Assembly (NCBI GenBank): GCA_016271365.2
Contig: CM028129.1
Span: 841,606,001-841,670,000, forward strand
DNA length: 64,000 nt
DNA from: Neoceratodus forsteri
Taxonomy: Eukaryota; Chordata; Ceratodontiformes; Ceratodontidae
Reading direction: 5' to 3'
The notes under the pieces are model-generated. The model was not told the origin of the DNA. It saw nothing but the letters and a program-made list of their open reading frames with translations, and made no database searches. Within the stretch, counting starts at the first letter, position 1; the number at the start of each line of letters is the position of its first letter. This document shows positions 1 to 10,958 of the stretch, piece after piece. Made by a program: the position numbers and the translations under genes.

Positions 1-126
1 CCCAGGGAATTATAGGAACTTTTTTCTGAAAAGATACTCCTCCACCACTCTAAAACGGTATTTTAAAAACATTGAAACATTTTTGTTTGCATTTTGTACT
101 GCTAAAACTATTAAGCTAGTTCATAA

Positions 127-277
127 TAGCAATAAGTCGCTCCAGGGTGTGGTATATCATGGGATATCATCACTTCTCGGGCGGTTGGACACACTCGGCC
201 TGTGGCCTCATGCCCAACCTCCCAAGGCGTGATGATATCTCATGATATACCACACCCTGTCATGCCTTATTGCTTAA
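127..277. repeat. Long palindrome P1 (foldback, about 150 bp)
   Basis: The left arm, from AGCAATAAG through CAGGGTGTGG and TATATCAT, is repeated in reverse complement on the right, ending CTTATTGCT. Arms are about 65 bp with few mismatches. The centre holds CACTCGGCCTG followed by GGCCTCATG, itself a small GGCC hairpin. The extreme ends are slightly asymmetric: CTCCAGGG on the left against the complement of GACAGGG on the right. TAAT lies on both outer sides and may be a 4-bp target duplication. It has no coding capacity. It is probably a nonautonomous foldback element or the end of one; I cannot name the family. Confidence 0.8.
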
Positions 278-492
278 TTATAACATGGGTTAAAAAAAAT
301 GCACAACCCTATTGGTGCAGTTGCTCTGCATGGCTGTAGTTTAAATTCCCTGTTTAATCCACAGTTCTGTGGAGCGACCCATGTAAAGTGCTGTTGGCAC
401 TGGTTCCCTCCATGAGAGAGCAAAAGGGAAAGACTCCCATTGAAAAATGTTGAAGTGAGAGGTAACCAGGGGAAGCCAGAGACTTGTTGCAG

Positions 493-497
<5 letters not shown>

Positions 498-546
<49 letters not shown>

Positions 547-584
547 CAGAGACAGAGAGACAGAGACAGGGAGAGAGAGATAGA

Positions 585-618
<34 letters not shown>

Positions 619-633
619 CAGAGAGACAGAGAC

Positions 634-682
<49 letters not shown>

Positions 683-695
683 CAGAGACAGTACC
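498..695. repeat. Microsatellite (GA)n with interspersed GACAGA units
   Basis: About 200 bp of nearly pure purine on the plus strand: runs of GA alternate with GACAGA hexamers in several blocks. The alternation suggests a compound repeat that expanded by slippage more than once. Apparent ORFs rich in Leu/Ser or Arg/Glu here are artefacts of the repeat. Confidence 0.95.
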
Positions 696-1146
696 AGCAG
701 CTTTCTGATGTCCCCCCAGCCATACATTCTGCTGGCACACAGTGTGAGACTGCGAGTGTTTCTGTTGGCCCTGCTGTCCCCTCTCAAACAGTTGTCCCCT
801 GTGCTGTCATGTCATTGACGGAAAGAAATGAAAATTCATCCCTCTAGTGAGACAGTGACCAGCAGTGTGCAAGCCCTCAACAATATCAAATTGACAAGAC
901 TGGGAGAAAAATGAAAATACAGTCCTTCACACTCTGCCTTCTGTGTGTGTCAGGTGGAAAATAAGGGTGACGGTGTGACAGCATGTTGATGCCCCACAAG
1001 CGCCCACCCGCTCACCACCCACAGCAAGTTTTGCACTGTGACATGGAAACATAGAGAACATTGGTATTGCCATGATCATCACCTATATGTGTGAGTGCTT
1101 GTGAGAGACAGACAGTAAGGAGCGGAATATGTGTGTGCATGCGCTT

Positions 1147-1177
1147 GAGAGAGAGAGAGAGAGAGCGAGAGCGAGAC
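1147..1177. repeat. Short (GA)n microsatellite
   Basis: A run of GA dinucleotides interrupted by GAGC units, about 30 bp long. Confidence 0.85.
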
Positions 1178-1263
1178 AGGGAGGTAGTCATTTTGCTGGC
1201 ATACAGTTCCTCTGTCCAGTACCAATCAAGACAGCAAGCAGCTCAGTTATGTGGTGCGGTAGT

Positions 1264-1585
1264 GTCTTCTCTCCCCCAAATAGTGCAAGCAGGTCCTCCG
1301 GGAGACAGAGAGCGCTGCCACTTAACTGTACTGATGGTGGTCTCTCTCTGTCAGCATCATCACAGTAGTGAGAAGTGTAGTTTTTCACAGCATACTGGAG
1401 TCCCATTCTACCTTAACAGTATGCTGTCTTCTCTTCCCCCCAATAGTGCAACCAGGTCCTCTGGGAGAGAGCACCACCACTTAACCGTACTGCTGTCGAT
1501 CTCTCTCTGTCAGCATCTGTCACTGTAGTGAGAAATGTAGCTTTTCACAGGCACACTGAAGTCCCATTCTACCTTATCAGTATGC
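1264..1585. repeat. Two-copy tandem duplication, unit about 162 bp
   Basis: The segment beginning GTCTTCTCT at 1264 recurs from 1426 with the same order of landmarks: CCCCCAATAGTGCAA-like start, CAGGTCCTC, CTTAACTGTACTG, TCTCTCTCTGTCAGCATC, CAGTAGTGAGAA, TTTTTCACAG, TCCCATTCTACCTTA and CAGTATG. The copies differ by scattered substitutions, so the duplication is not recent. Confidence 0.85.
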
Positions 1586-2084
1586 GGGGGAGCAGAGCCT
1601 TGGGTTCCATTCTGCATCCCTGTCATATGGGGAAGAGGATCTGACAGTGTGCAAAAAGCAAGTTGTGCAGCACCACTGTTGTCATGTGGAGCAGTATATT
1701 GCAGTGACTTGTGGCTGTGGAGCACCCCAAAGGGTATGATGACCAATGTATGTAGAACAGTACAGAAATTATAGCCATGTATGTAGGACTGTGTGCATGC
1801 ACCATGTATCTCTGTTGCCGCTCATGTTTTTCATTGGGGGGTTGGGGAGGGAGGCAGACAAGAACAGCGTCAGTAGCGATTGCCATGACTCTTCTTGCCA
1901 CAGAAATGTGAGAAATCATTGTAGGACTGAGGCAGGGTACTTTCAGTGTGCATTTCAGACACTGATTCTGCATGTGTAGATGGGGACTCTTTCCTGCTGC
2001 AGGACACATGGCTCTTGAAGGCATATAAACAGTCCTAACACATGTGCTGGACTTGTTTCAGGGGAATAAGGGCAGAACCCATGT

Positions 2085-2246
2085 TATAAGTGCAACAACC
2101 CACTCCAGGGTATGGGGTTTTGGGGGATTAATCAACACCCTGGGTGCTTTGAAGACACTCGGCCTGCAGCCTCGTGTCTCACAATGCACCTGGGGTGTTG
2201 ATTAATCCTCAGTAACCCCATAGCCTGTCGTGGGTTATGGCTTATT
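2085..2246. repeat. Long palindrome P2 (foldback), sibling of P1
   Basis: The arms run from ATAAG at 2086 to CTTAT at 2245, with stem landmarks TATGGGGTT and GGATTAATCAACACCC mirrored on the right. The stem differs from P1, but the centre (GACACTCGGCCTG then GCCTCGTGTC) and the asymmetric ends (CTCCAGGG on one side, CGACAGG on the other arm) are shared. The arms are imperfect. Probably the same kind of element as P1. Confidence 0.75.
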
Positions 2247-2499
2247 TAGCCCTGCTTGTACTTGGTGTTCTTTCTAGCTAATGTTGGGGTGCTGAAGGGA
2301 CCTTCCCCTTTACTGTGTTTAAACTCACAGATTTTGTTTCGATAACTAGTGTTTTGTTGCTGCTTAGCTGCTTTCTGCATTGTATACAGTCTTGCTTCAA
2401 CCTGTTGCATTCAGAGACTTAGCATACATGTTATTGCTATGACTATTTATTAGTGCACTTGAATTTTCACCCTACACTAGGTGCCCCTTTAGTTAAACC

Positions 2500-2725
2500 T
2501 TACTCCCTTTAGCCTCCCTATCTGGATCATGCCTCCCTTCCCCCTTGCCTTCCTATCTGGATCAGGCTTACACTTCCCTTTGTCTACCTATCTGGGTCAG
2601 ACTTTTACTTCCCCTTGCTTCCTTACCTGGGTTAGGCCTACACTCCCCCTTGCTTCTTGCTTCCCTATCTGTGTCAGGCATACACCCCTTTAGCCTCCCC
2701 ATCTGGTTTAGGTCAGCACTACTGT
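2500..2725. repeat. Minisatellite, about six units of roughly 37 bp
   Basis: Repeated phrases of the form CTTGC-TTCC-TATCTGG-TCAGG-TACACT recur about every 36-40 bp. It ends close to the polypyrimidine tract upstream of the plus-strand LINE and may be part of that element's 5' region. Confidence 0.7.
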
Positions 2726-3040
2726 GTAACTATGTGATTCCTAGGCTCCTCAACTTTGCTACTCCGATATAATTCCTCCTCCTCTCCTCTCCTCCTGCTC
2801 CTCCTTCCACTGCCCCTCCTTCACCCTCCATCTCTCTTCCTCCCCACCCTCCCATCCTCATCTCATCCCCTTCCCATTCCCCTAGAATTCTGGTTGCTGT
2901 CTCCTACTATCTCCTTGTCCCCACCTAGAAGCTCTCTGGTACCTCCTGCCCCTCCCTCACATCCTCCTCCACCACCCCCCTTCCTCTACTGCCTCCCTCC
3001 TTTCCTCCAAAATGCTCTGTGGCACACTTAAGCTACTTGT

Positions 3041-4383
3041 ATCCTTGCTACTTTGATAGCAGGTGATACTGAGCTTAATCCTGACTCCACCTCCTACTCA
3101 CCAATGCAGATTCCCAAAGGATTGTGGGTTGCCCTCTTTAACATTTGCAGCCGCCCCCCGAAACTGGATCAGTTGCAGCCCCTCATGGTCACCTTCCAGA
3201 CAGACGTCTTTGTCATACTGGAGTCTTGGCTGTCTCACAAGATCCAATACTCTACAGTGTCAATCCCAGGGTACTCCATAACCAGGCAAAATCACCTCAA
3301 GAGAGGTGGTGGTGTTGCAATCTACTGTACTTCTCATCTGACATGCGATGTGTTATGGTGTTATCAGTCTCTTCCCACACCATTTATGAGCTAGCACTCT
3401 TTAAACTCACCCTCCCATTCTCAGTCCCTCTCTTTGTTGTAGGGGTGTGCTGCTATCCTTGCCTGTCCCTCGCATTGGTCACAGATCTCCTCTCTTCTAT
3501 CTGCTCCAACTCTTCCTCTGGTGAGTTGCGATACTTGGTGATTTTAACATTAACTGCACCTCCCTCCCGCAGCTCATAACAACTTTGTCAAAATGTTAAC
3601 TCTCTCCAGCTATCTCAACTGAATTTGGACCCAACCCATCCTAATCACAAATCCTCGAACCACATTCTTCTTGACTAGGTAATCTCTCATCCTCACTGAC
3701 TTGTGGATGCAGGTCTCCTGCCTGTCACCAAAACAAACTGACACCCTCATTGACCATCATATGGTTTACTGTGTGTGAAAGATCCAGCTCCCTTAAGCAC
3801 TTCAAAAAATAATCCTCTTTCAGTCCTTCAGGTCACTGGATTTGTCCTCCCTCCATGCTGACCTGTTGGCCACTGACTGGTACCTGATCTTTACAGTCAC
3901 CGACACTAACTCTGCCCTTGAATTCTTCCATACCAAACTTATGGCTGTCTGGGACCTTCACGCCTCCCCTCAGAAAAACGGGGTCTGGGGTTCTCACCTT
4001 CCTTGGATCTCTGCCGAGCTACTGGCCTGCCTTTGAGCTCAGGACCAAACCTGGCTCTCCTATGAGATCACTTGTTATACTGCAGCCCTTTTACATTACC
4101 ATACCCTCTGCAATGCTTGCAATAAAGCCTCCAGGCCTGTGAAATCTGAGTACTTTGTAGTTACACTCCAGAACAACCTTAAGCAACTCTCTAAGTTCCA
4201 TAAAATTATCCGTTCCCTCTTTTATGACTAAGTCCTGCCCCACAGTCCTCAAGGTTGGCAATTCCCACATCACTGACCCTGCTTCCACAGCATCTGCCTT
4301 CAACTCCTTTTTCACTACCTGTGCCCTTTCTCTCCTCCCTCCCCTTCTCCTCCACTTCCCCTCACCCTACCCCTCTTTCCTTA
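3041..4383 (+). pseudogene. L2-like LINE ORF2, endonuclease half (broken)
   Basis: Translation from about 3041 reads through a GDTELNP motif into an APE-type endonuclease N-terminus: a core near 3120-3330 contains VALFNICS, SWLS, SIPGYS and RGGGVAIY. A second frame continues the domain, with VVGVCCYP-like and LRYLVILT remnants standing for the usual YRPP and GDFN motifs. Later pieces up to 4383 correspond to the linker before the reverse transcriptase. Several frameshifts separate them. The GDTELNP site resembles the 2A-like peptides described in APE-type LINEs, but the essential terminal Gly-Pro is replaced by Asp-Ser. Not functional. Confidence 0.7.
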
Positions 4384-7355
4384 CATAGAAACATAGACTT
4401 TGATGGCAGATAAGGACCGCTTGGCCCACCCAGTCTGCCCATTTCCCTACCTATTGGATAAGCTGCAGATTCTGCTTAACCAACAGCCTACTTCCTCCTA
4501 CCCCACTATAAATTGTCTTATGGCTGTCCTATGCATTCTTGAATTCCCCTACTGTTTTTGACCCCACAATCTCCTCAGGAAGGCAGTTCCATGCGTCCAC
4601 CACTCTCTCCATGAAAAACTATTTACTCACGTTGCCCCTGAGCTTCCACCCCTCTATCTTTAAATTGTGCCCCCTTGTTCTTGCACATCTCTTTTTCTGA
4701 AAGATGCTCCAGTTTCTATCATGTCCCCCCTCTCCCGCCTTTCCTCAAGGGTATACATATTAAGATCTCTTAGTCTCTCTTCATATGGCTTCTGTTGTGG
4801 ACCCTGCAACATTTTAGTTGCCCTCCTTTGGACTGCCTCCATCCTGTCTATGTCTCTGCAGAGCTGTGGTCTCCAGAACTGCACGCAGTACTCCAGATGG
4901 GGTCTCACCTACTGTCTGTACAGAGGGATAACAACTTCCTGTTTTCTACTGGTGATGCCTCTCCCATGCATCCCAGTATCCCCCCAGCTCTCCTTACTGC
5001 CTTCTCACATTACTTGCTGATATGCCTACCCCCAGGTCTCTTTCCATTTTTGTTGTTGTTAATACCTCCCCTCCATTGTGTATTCTTCACCTGGGTTTTG
5101 TTTCCAAGGTGCATTTCTTTGCATCAAATCTAAGCTGCCATGCTTTTGACCATTTCTCCAACCTTGCCAAGTCCCTTCTCATCCTTTCCATCCCCCCCAT
5201 GTATCAACTGTGTTGCAGATCTTTGTGTCATCTGCAAAGAGGCATACTTTTCCTTCCATACCCTCTGCAATGTCTCCTATAAAGATATTAAAGAGGACTG
5301 GTCCCAGTACTGAACACTGCGGTACCCCCCTAGTAACCCCCCTTTCTTCAGAGTTAAATCCATTTACTATTACCCTCTGCATCCTGTTGTGCAGCCAATT
5401 TGTTACCCAGGCTACCACTCTGGGATCCACTCCCAGGCTGGCTAACTTGTTTATTAATCTTTGTGTGGGACTGTGTCAAATACCTTGATAAAGTCTAGGT
5501 AGGCCATATCCACAGCCCTTCCCTGGTCTACTACTTTGGTCACCCAGTCAAAGAAATCAGTTTGATTTGTTTGACATGACCTTCCCGCTGTGAATCCATG
5601 CTGCCTTGGGTCCTGTGCCTTGCTGACCTCTAGGTACTCAACAATTCTTTCTTTCAGAAGTGGTTCTATCATTTTCCCTACCACTGAAGTCAAACTAACA
5701 GGTTTATAGTTTTCTGCCTCTTCCTTGCTCTCACTTTTGTGAAGGGGAATCACAACCAATCTTCTCCAGTCCTCAGGTACCCCCCCATCCTTCCATGATT
5801 TGTTAAAAAGGGTAGTTAGTGGTGTCACTAAGTCTCCCCTTAGTTCTTTTAGAACTCTGGGATGATCCCGTCAGGCCCCATTGCTTTGTCCACCTTGAGT
5901 TTTAGGAGTTCTTTCAGGACCCTTTCTTCTGTGAATGGACTGGTGGCGACTCCCCTGCCCAGAGTGCTTCTATTGTTTTGCTTAGGTACCTCCTTTTCTT
6001 CTTCTTTTGTGAATACTGAGCAAAAAGCTTTTGCTCAGTATCTCTGCCTTTTCACTGCCACCCTCTGCCCACCTCCCTTCCCCTTTATTAAGCTTCAGTA
6101 TCCCTCCCTTGGTCTTCCTTTGCTCCCTGGTGTACCTATAAAAAGTCTGATCCCCTTTCTTAACTAAGTTGGCTATCTTTTCCTCAGTTTGGGTCTTCGC
6201 TATTCTGACTGCCTTCCCCACTTCCTTCTAAATTAAATGATACAGGTCTCTGTCCTGCACCTTTTGTGATTCCTTATACTTCCTGAATCCTATTGTTTTC
6301 TCACTAACATGTCCTCTTTTGAGAACCATAGTGTTTTTTTACTCCATTTTGTTTTCTTTATTTGCTTTACATAAAGGCTTGTTGCCTCTATGGTGGCAGT
6401 TTTGATTTTTCTCCATTGTTCTTCCACCCCTCCTTTCTGCCCATTTGCTAGTGCATTCCTTAGGTACTCACTCATTTTGCCAAAGACAGCCCTTCTAAAG
6501 TCCAGTATCTTCATTTATGTATGGCTTGACTCCACAGTTGTGTTTATCGTGAACCACATTGTGTGGTGGTCACTTTTTCCCAGATGTATACCCACTTCCA
6601 AATCTGTGATCCTCTCACTGTTTGAGAGTACCATGTCCAAGATTGCTCCCTCCTGAGTGGGTTCCAACACTAGCTGTCTGAGGCATGCCCCCTGTAGGGC
6701 ATCAAGAATGACCGTGCTCTTGGATGTGGCTGCAGTAAATGTGTTCCAGTCAACATCTGGCATATTCAGGTCCCCCATCAACAATATCTTCCCTTTTACT
6801 GCCATTCTGAGAATGCCTTCTATCATTTCCTTGTCAATTTCCTTCCCCTGAGATGAGGGTCTGTATACAACCCCTGTGTGGATTGTAGTGCCACTCCCTG
6901 TCTCCAAGGTGACCCACAGTGTCTCCTCTCCTCCCCATTTACCATTTAGTTCTGTTACTTTGATTCCTTCCCTTATGTAGAGAGCTACTCCTCCTCTTTT
7001 ACCCTCCCTGTCCCTTCTGTAGATTGTGTATCATGGTATGCTGACATCCTAGTCATGGTTCTCCGTGTACCATGTTTCTGTGACTGCCATGATATTCAGG
7101 TATCCCTCTTCCATTAAGGCCACTAGCTTAGGAAGCTTGTTACCTAGACTATGGGCATTGGTACTCATTGCCCTCCATGTAATGTTGGTATTACCCTTTT
7201 TTGCCCCATTTCTGCCCTTATTGCCTTTGTCTTTTTTTCCATTTACCCCATCCTGCCCCCTGTCAAACTCTGCACTTTGGTGTTAACCATACTAACTACC
7301 TTGTTTTGTGGGGGGAGGCTTGGAATTTCATGCTCCCTTTTAGCACCTCCCCCCT
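4384..7355 (-). mobile_element. CR1 LINE copy A, 5'-truncated, inserted antisense in the L2-like LINE
   Basis: The 3' terminus lies at 4384, where ACATAGAAACATAG is the complement of the octamer repeats that end CR1 elements, followed by the standard segment GGCAGATAAGGACC and CTTGGCCCACC. Coding similarity runs leftward from about 7100, and aligned noncoding sequence shared with copy D extends to about 7355, where L2-like LINE sequence resumes. Length is about 3 kb; ORF1 and the extreme 5' end are missing, the common result of incomplete target-primed reverse transcription. Confidence 0.85.
4660..6907 (-). pseudogene. CR1-A ORF2 (endonuclease and reverse transcriptase), broken
   Basis: Read on the minus strand from 6907: endonuclease C-terminal part with LLMGDLNMPDVDW and SDHHTMWF, then the linker (FRRAVFGKM, TLWFSKE), then the reverse transcriptase with [60 protein letters not shown] and the catalytic FADD, and the C-terminus with RPHLEYCVQFW and VQRRATKM. 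Six or more frames are used, so it is dead. The catalytic aspartates FADD are still present; GVPQC replaces the usual GVPQG. Confidence 0.85.
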
Positions 7356-8653
7356 TGCACGCCTTCTCCTTCTCTCCTACCATTCTCTCTGCCACCCTTA
7401 AGGTCCTTTTAGCTCTTAACCCCCCACAAGGGCATGAGTCCTGATGGCCTAGATCCCAGGCTTCGTCATCGCTCTGCTTCAGCCATCGTTATCCTTATTA
7501 TCCTCATCCTCAACCTCTCCTCCTCTGCCACTGTTCCTGATGCCTGGAAATGTCCTACTGTAATCCTTCTTAAAGGGGGTGATCCCTCCTTTCCTGGAAA
7601 CTATCACCTCATCTCTGTCCTCCCAACCCTAGCCAAGCTCCAGGAACATCTTGTCCTATCACACCTCCCAACCCCCTTCCTTGACTTCTACTTTTTCACC
7701 TCTTTCCAGTCTGGATTTAGGAAGTCCCACTCCACTTCCACCTCTCTTCTCTGGCTCACTGACTACATCCTGTCCAGCACAGATCAGGGTCAGTTTATTT
7801 CTGCCTTCTTTGTCGACTTGGCCATGGCCTTCAACACTGTGTCACATCCCCTTCTCCTGGACAAGCTTAAGACAGCAAGGCTATCGGCCTTCTCACTCAG
7901 CTGTTTCTGCTCCTACCATGAGAGCAGGTCACAAGCTGTCTGTGTAGGAGGCACCTATTTTTCCCACTCCCTATTTGCTCAGGCCTTCCCCATGGTTCTG
8001 TCCCGGGCCCCTTACTCTTCTCCATATTCCTAAATGACCTTCCCTCAGCCCTTTTTTCTGTGTCCATTCACACACATATCCATAAACCTACGCAGATGAT
8101 ACTGTGCTGTTTGCTTCTGGCTCCTCTGCTGCTGATCTTGCTGTCTGTCTCCAACAGGATTTCATCAGTGTTCAGTTCTGATTCTGTTCCAACCTTCTGT
8201 CACTCAGTGACAAAAAAACAGTCTCCATGACCTTTTGGCTCCGGGCAGAGGCTTGCCAAGCTCTCTCCCCTCCCCCCTTCTATACCCTTGAGGGTACTGA
8301 GAATGAGGATCTCACCTCCTTTAAGTTCCTTGGGATCTGGCTGGACCAGCACCTCGACTTCTCAGCACACATTGATGCCATCCATCTCAAGCTCTACCCT
8401 AAACTGGGTGTGCCCTGTAGAAACAAAGCCAGCATCCCACTCCCTGCCCGCTGTGAGCTTGCCATGAAGATGATCATCCCCATTTTTGACAATGGCTACA
8501 TTGTCTATAGTGTGCTCCCAAGTCCACCTTTGCCAAACTGTACACCCTGTTTCTCTCTTTTTGCAGGTTTGCCTTGGACTGCCCTACCTGTACACACTAC
8601 AGCTTGCTTTACTCCTCCCTCTCTCTCCCTTCCAATGATGCCAGATGCCACTC
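7356..8653 (+). pseudogene. L2-like LINE ORF2, reverse transcriptase half (broken)
   Basis: Resumes right of CR1-A. Residues around 7434-8033 contain SPDGLDPR, VPDAWKCPTVILLKGGD, GNYHLISVLPTLAK, FQSGFRKSHSTSTSLL and FVDLAMAFNTVSH, standard fingers and palm motifs. The following frames hold a degenerate FSIFLNDLP and YADD region near 8020-8110 (the Tyr-Ala-Asp-Asp is recognisable only after a frame change). FKFLGIWLDQHLDF near 8311-8352 is the thumb. Stops and frameshifts are frequent. Confidence 0.75.
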
Positions 8654-8661
8654 CTACTGTG

Positions 8662-8953
8662 CATACCTCTCAACTGTCCCTGATTTTGCCTCAAATTTTT
8701 CCTCTGTCCCTTGTAAAATTTGTGTTTTTGTGACAGAAGAGTGGGGATTAAAATTACAAAATAATGTCAAACATCAAAAATTCAGGCTTGTTCTTCTTCT
8801 TCAGAAAATGCATCTTAACACAAATCCTCTTGTTCTATCAGCATTCTGAATGAATAGTATCACTTCTTAAGATGTGTCCCTGATTTTGGGTCTTTGTCCC
8901 TGATATTTTTAAGCCTTGTCCCTGATTCAGGAGGCAAGAGGTTGAGAGGTATG
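8662..8953. mobile_element. hAT-type MITE, copy 1
   Basis: 292 bp bounded by terminal inverted repeats CATACCTCTCAAC at 8662 and its complement ending at 8953. The 8-bp target duplication CTACTGTG is exact at 8654-8661 and 8954-8961. An 8-bp duplication and CA-starting ends are features of the hAT superfamily. The interior has no transposase; it contains several GTCCCTGAT-like motifs. A second copy in opposite orientation lies at 12123-12429. It sits inside the C-terminal coding part of the L2-like LINE, so it is younger than that LINE. Confidence 0.9.
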
Positions 8954-8961
8954 CTACTGTG

Positions 8962-9325
8962 CCACCTTCACATCTAAATTCTGGCTTGTCTCTCTCCTTC
9001 CCTACCTTCCTCTCTTCTTGCTTCCTCTCAACTCTCTCCATAGCACTGCTTCCCTTCTCCTCTCTCTTCCCTCCAGGAAAACCATTGCTGGCCAAGCAGC
9101 TTTCTCATATTGTTTTCCTAAGCTGTAGTCCTCTCTTCCACTGTCTATCTGCTCAGCCTTATCATTCTCCTTTCATGAGTCCCTTCTTTGTGTTTTCTTT
9201 GCCCCTCCTGCAAATGTTCCTGACCCTTGTGTATCCCCCTTCCATTTTGTTGATGCCCCCCCACACTCTTCCCTCCTGTCACTCGAAAAATTCCCTCCCC
9301 ATAGGCTTATCTGTTCTTAATTAGT
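8962..9325 (+). pseudogene. L2-like LINE ORF2 C-terminal remnant
   Basis: Coding similarity continues directly after the MITE's target duplication. The open frame to 9324 is Leu/Ser/Pro-rich and resembles the poorly conserved LINE C-terminus. The rest to 9985 is 3' UTR ending in AATAAATAA-type repeats. Confidence 0.5.
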
Positions 9326-9985
9326 TGTGTCAAGTAACAGCTTGGACCAAACAAACAGCCAGTACTAAAATGTGGCTTGGTGGGCCATTAGTGGGGTTGA
9401 GAGATGCTTTTTAAACTTTAAAATAAATCGGGTTATGTTTATCTTGTAGTCAAGTACGATCTTTTTTAGGACTGGCTGTCTGTTTGAGCCGAGCTGTTGC
9501 TTGACAGCCATTTTGGTTGTTGTGCCCCCTCCAGATGTAGATCCCTTTAGATGCCTGTTCTTTCATTATCTTAATTAGTTGCCACATCTAGAAATGTTTT
9601 GCTCCTGTTCCTACCCTACTGCACTGGCATTAATAATCTACCACGCCTTTGTAATCTGGGTATTAATTTCTCCCCTTATCTGGCATTGCTTCCCATACTA
9701 TATTGCACTTTTACCTTAATTTGCACCATTTCATCTTGTACTTTGTTTGCCCTAAATACTTGCCTATATATTGTAATTACACAACCGTGTTGTATTTGTT
9801 ACTTTTATTTTTGTAATTTTTTATTGTATTTTATTTTTATTACTACTGTACCTATCGTTTTCACTTGTGCACCATGTATTATTTTCTCACCTTTCCCTTC
9901 CCCCATGACACATCTGGAAAGGATCTGTTATAAGCTTAGTATTTCTCTTCTGGTAAAACTCTTGAAATAAATAACTATAAATAAA

Positions 9986-10287
9986 TGACTGTAGTGAGTT
10001 GTGTAGTGTAAAAAGATCAGGAGCAAGTGCATACACTTTGTAAGTGAATGATCATTGATAGTTAAAGGCACAAACTGTTGAGGAGTCCTTGACATTGTCA
10101 GGGTGTGCATTCCAGGTGGTAGGTGCAGCAACAGCTAAGGCTTTCACTTCTATGGATTTACATGCTGCAGGTATGTGCAGCTGACTTTAGCATTGTGATC
10201 ACAATGAGTAGGGCTGAGTTGGCTTAATTAGCAAGTTGCTAAGATATGTAGGATGTCAGTCTCTGGCAGGATTTTCATAAGAATCTG
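9986..10287. other. No recognisable feature
   Basis: About 300 bp between the LINE tail and the family X block. No ORF of note and no terminal repeats that I can see. Confidence 0.5.
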
Positions 10288-10726
10288 TGGCCTGGATATT
10301 CAGAAGGGTTGCACATGTCACAAAAGGGATGCACCATGCACAACCCACCAATGTGCCACGGCGCAATATTCAAAGGGGCAGGTTGCAAAGCGCAACCCCT
10401 GATGCACTGGGGCGCATCAGTAATGTATGTGGCGCAAGTGCAGGGGGTGTGTCCATGGATATGTGGCACATCCCGATATTCAGCCCGGGATGTGCAGCAC
10501 ATATTCCGGCACAACTCCGCCCTGTACCACCCGGGGGGGTGCAAAGATGTGCCTGGTAAAACCAGCAACAAGTCCTCGCCACCCACAGGTGTGCTGCCAT
10601 ATTGCAGGGTGCAACACGGCAGCCGCCAGCCGTGGGTGGCCACCCAGAACACTGACTTCAAGCCCCCTGCCCTGGGAGCATTGTGCCCCCCCGCCCCATA
10701 GCCCGATCGTGGGTAACAGTAGAATT

Positions 10727-10958
10727 GACTTCCCTGGTGGTCCAGTGGATTCCTCCCCTTCACCCAATCGCGGGCATATGAATGATAAAGGTCCCTGGTG
10801 GACCGGTGGATCCCCCCCTTCACCTGATCACGGGCATATGAATGAGAAAGGTCCCTCGTGGACCTGTGGATCCCCCCCACCCAATCACAGGCAAAAGTAA
10901 ACAAAGGCCCTGGTGGTCCAGTGGAATGTGCCCCATTGCCCAATCACGGGCAGAACCA
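10727..10958. repeat. Tandem repeat, about four units of 51-65 bp
   Basis: Units share CCCTGGTGG(T/A)CC, GTGGAT, CCCCTTCACC, AATC-CGGGCA and, in two units, TATGAATGA. They shade into the left arm of the adjoining palindrome, and the same phrase CCCTGGTGGTCCAGTGG reappears as a complement in the right arm near 11373-11392. Confidence 0.8.

Larger units (their letters stand above)
278..2089. other. Region between palindromes P1 and P2, bounded by a 14-bp inverted match
   Basis: Positions 278-291 (TTATAACATGGGTT) recur as an exact reverse complement at 2076-2089, directly inside the two palindromes. The 1.8 kb between them holds microsatellites, a two-copy tandem duplication and otherwise unremarkable sequence. 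Long ORFs across 274-790 are only translations of the GA repeat. It could be the interior of a composite foldback transposon, or the match could be a coincidence of neighbouring copies. Confidence 0.45.
2756..9985 (+). mobile_element. L2-like non-LTR retrotransposon, interrupted by CR1-A and a hAT MITE
   Basis: A plus-strand LINE in pieces. A polypyrimidine tract (2756-3025) is followed by the endonuclease half of ORF2 (3041-4383). CR1-A interrupts (4384-7355). The reverse transcriptase half follows (7356-8653), a hAT MITE interrupts (8662-8953), then the C-terminal part (8962-9325) and a 3' UTR ending in AATAAA-type repeats near 9983. Family wording such as SETWLS-like, SIPGYS and RGGGVAIY places it in the L2/CR1/Jockey superfamily; L2-like is my best call. 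It carries many frameshifts and stops. The 5' limit is uncertain. Confidence 0.75.

Noticed and set aside
274..790. Several long ORFs rich in Leu/Ser or Arg/Glu
   Set aside because: They are translations of the (GA)n and GACAGA microsatellite in all frames and have no start context or domain.
2756..3031. Leu/Pro-rich ORF as a signal peptide or membrane protein
   Set aside because: It is a polypyrimidine tract upstream of a LINE ORF; the composition follows from CT-rich DNA.
10275..10943. 222-codon minus-strand ORF with internal repeats
   Set aside because: The repeated peptide comes from the 58-bp tandem DNA repeat and GC-rich sequence; the overlapping plus-strand frames are equally long.
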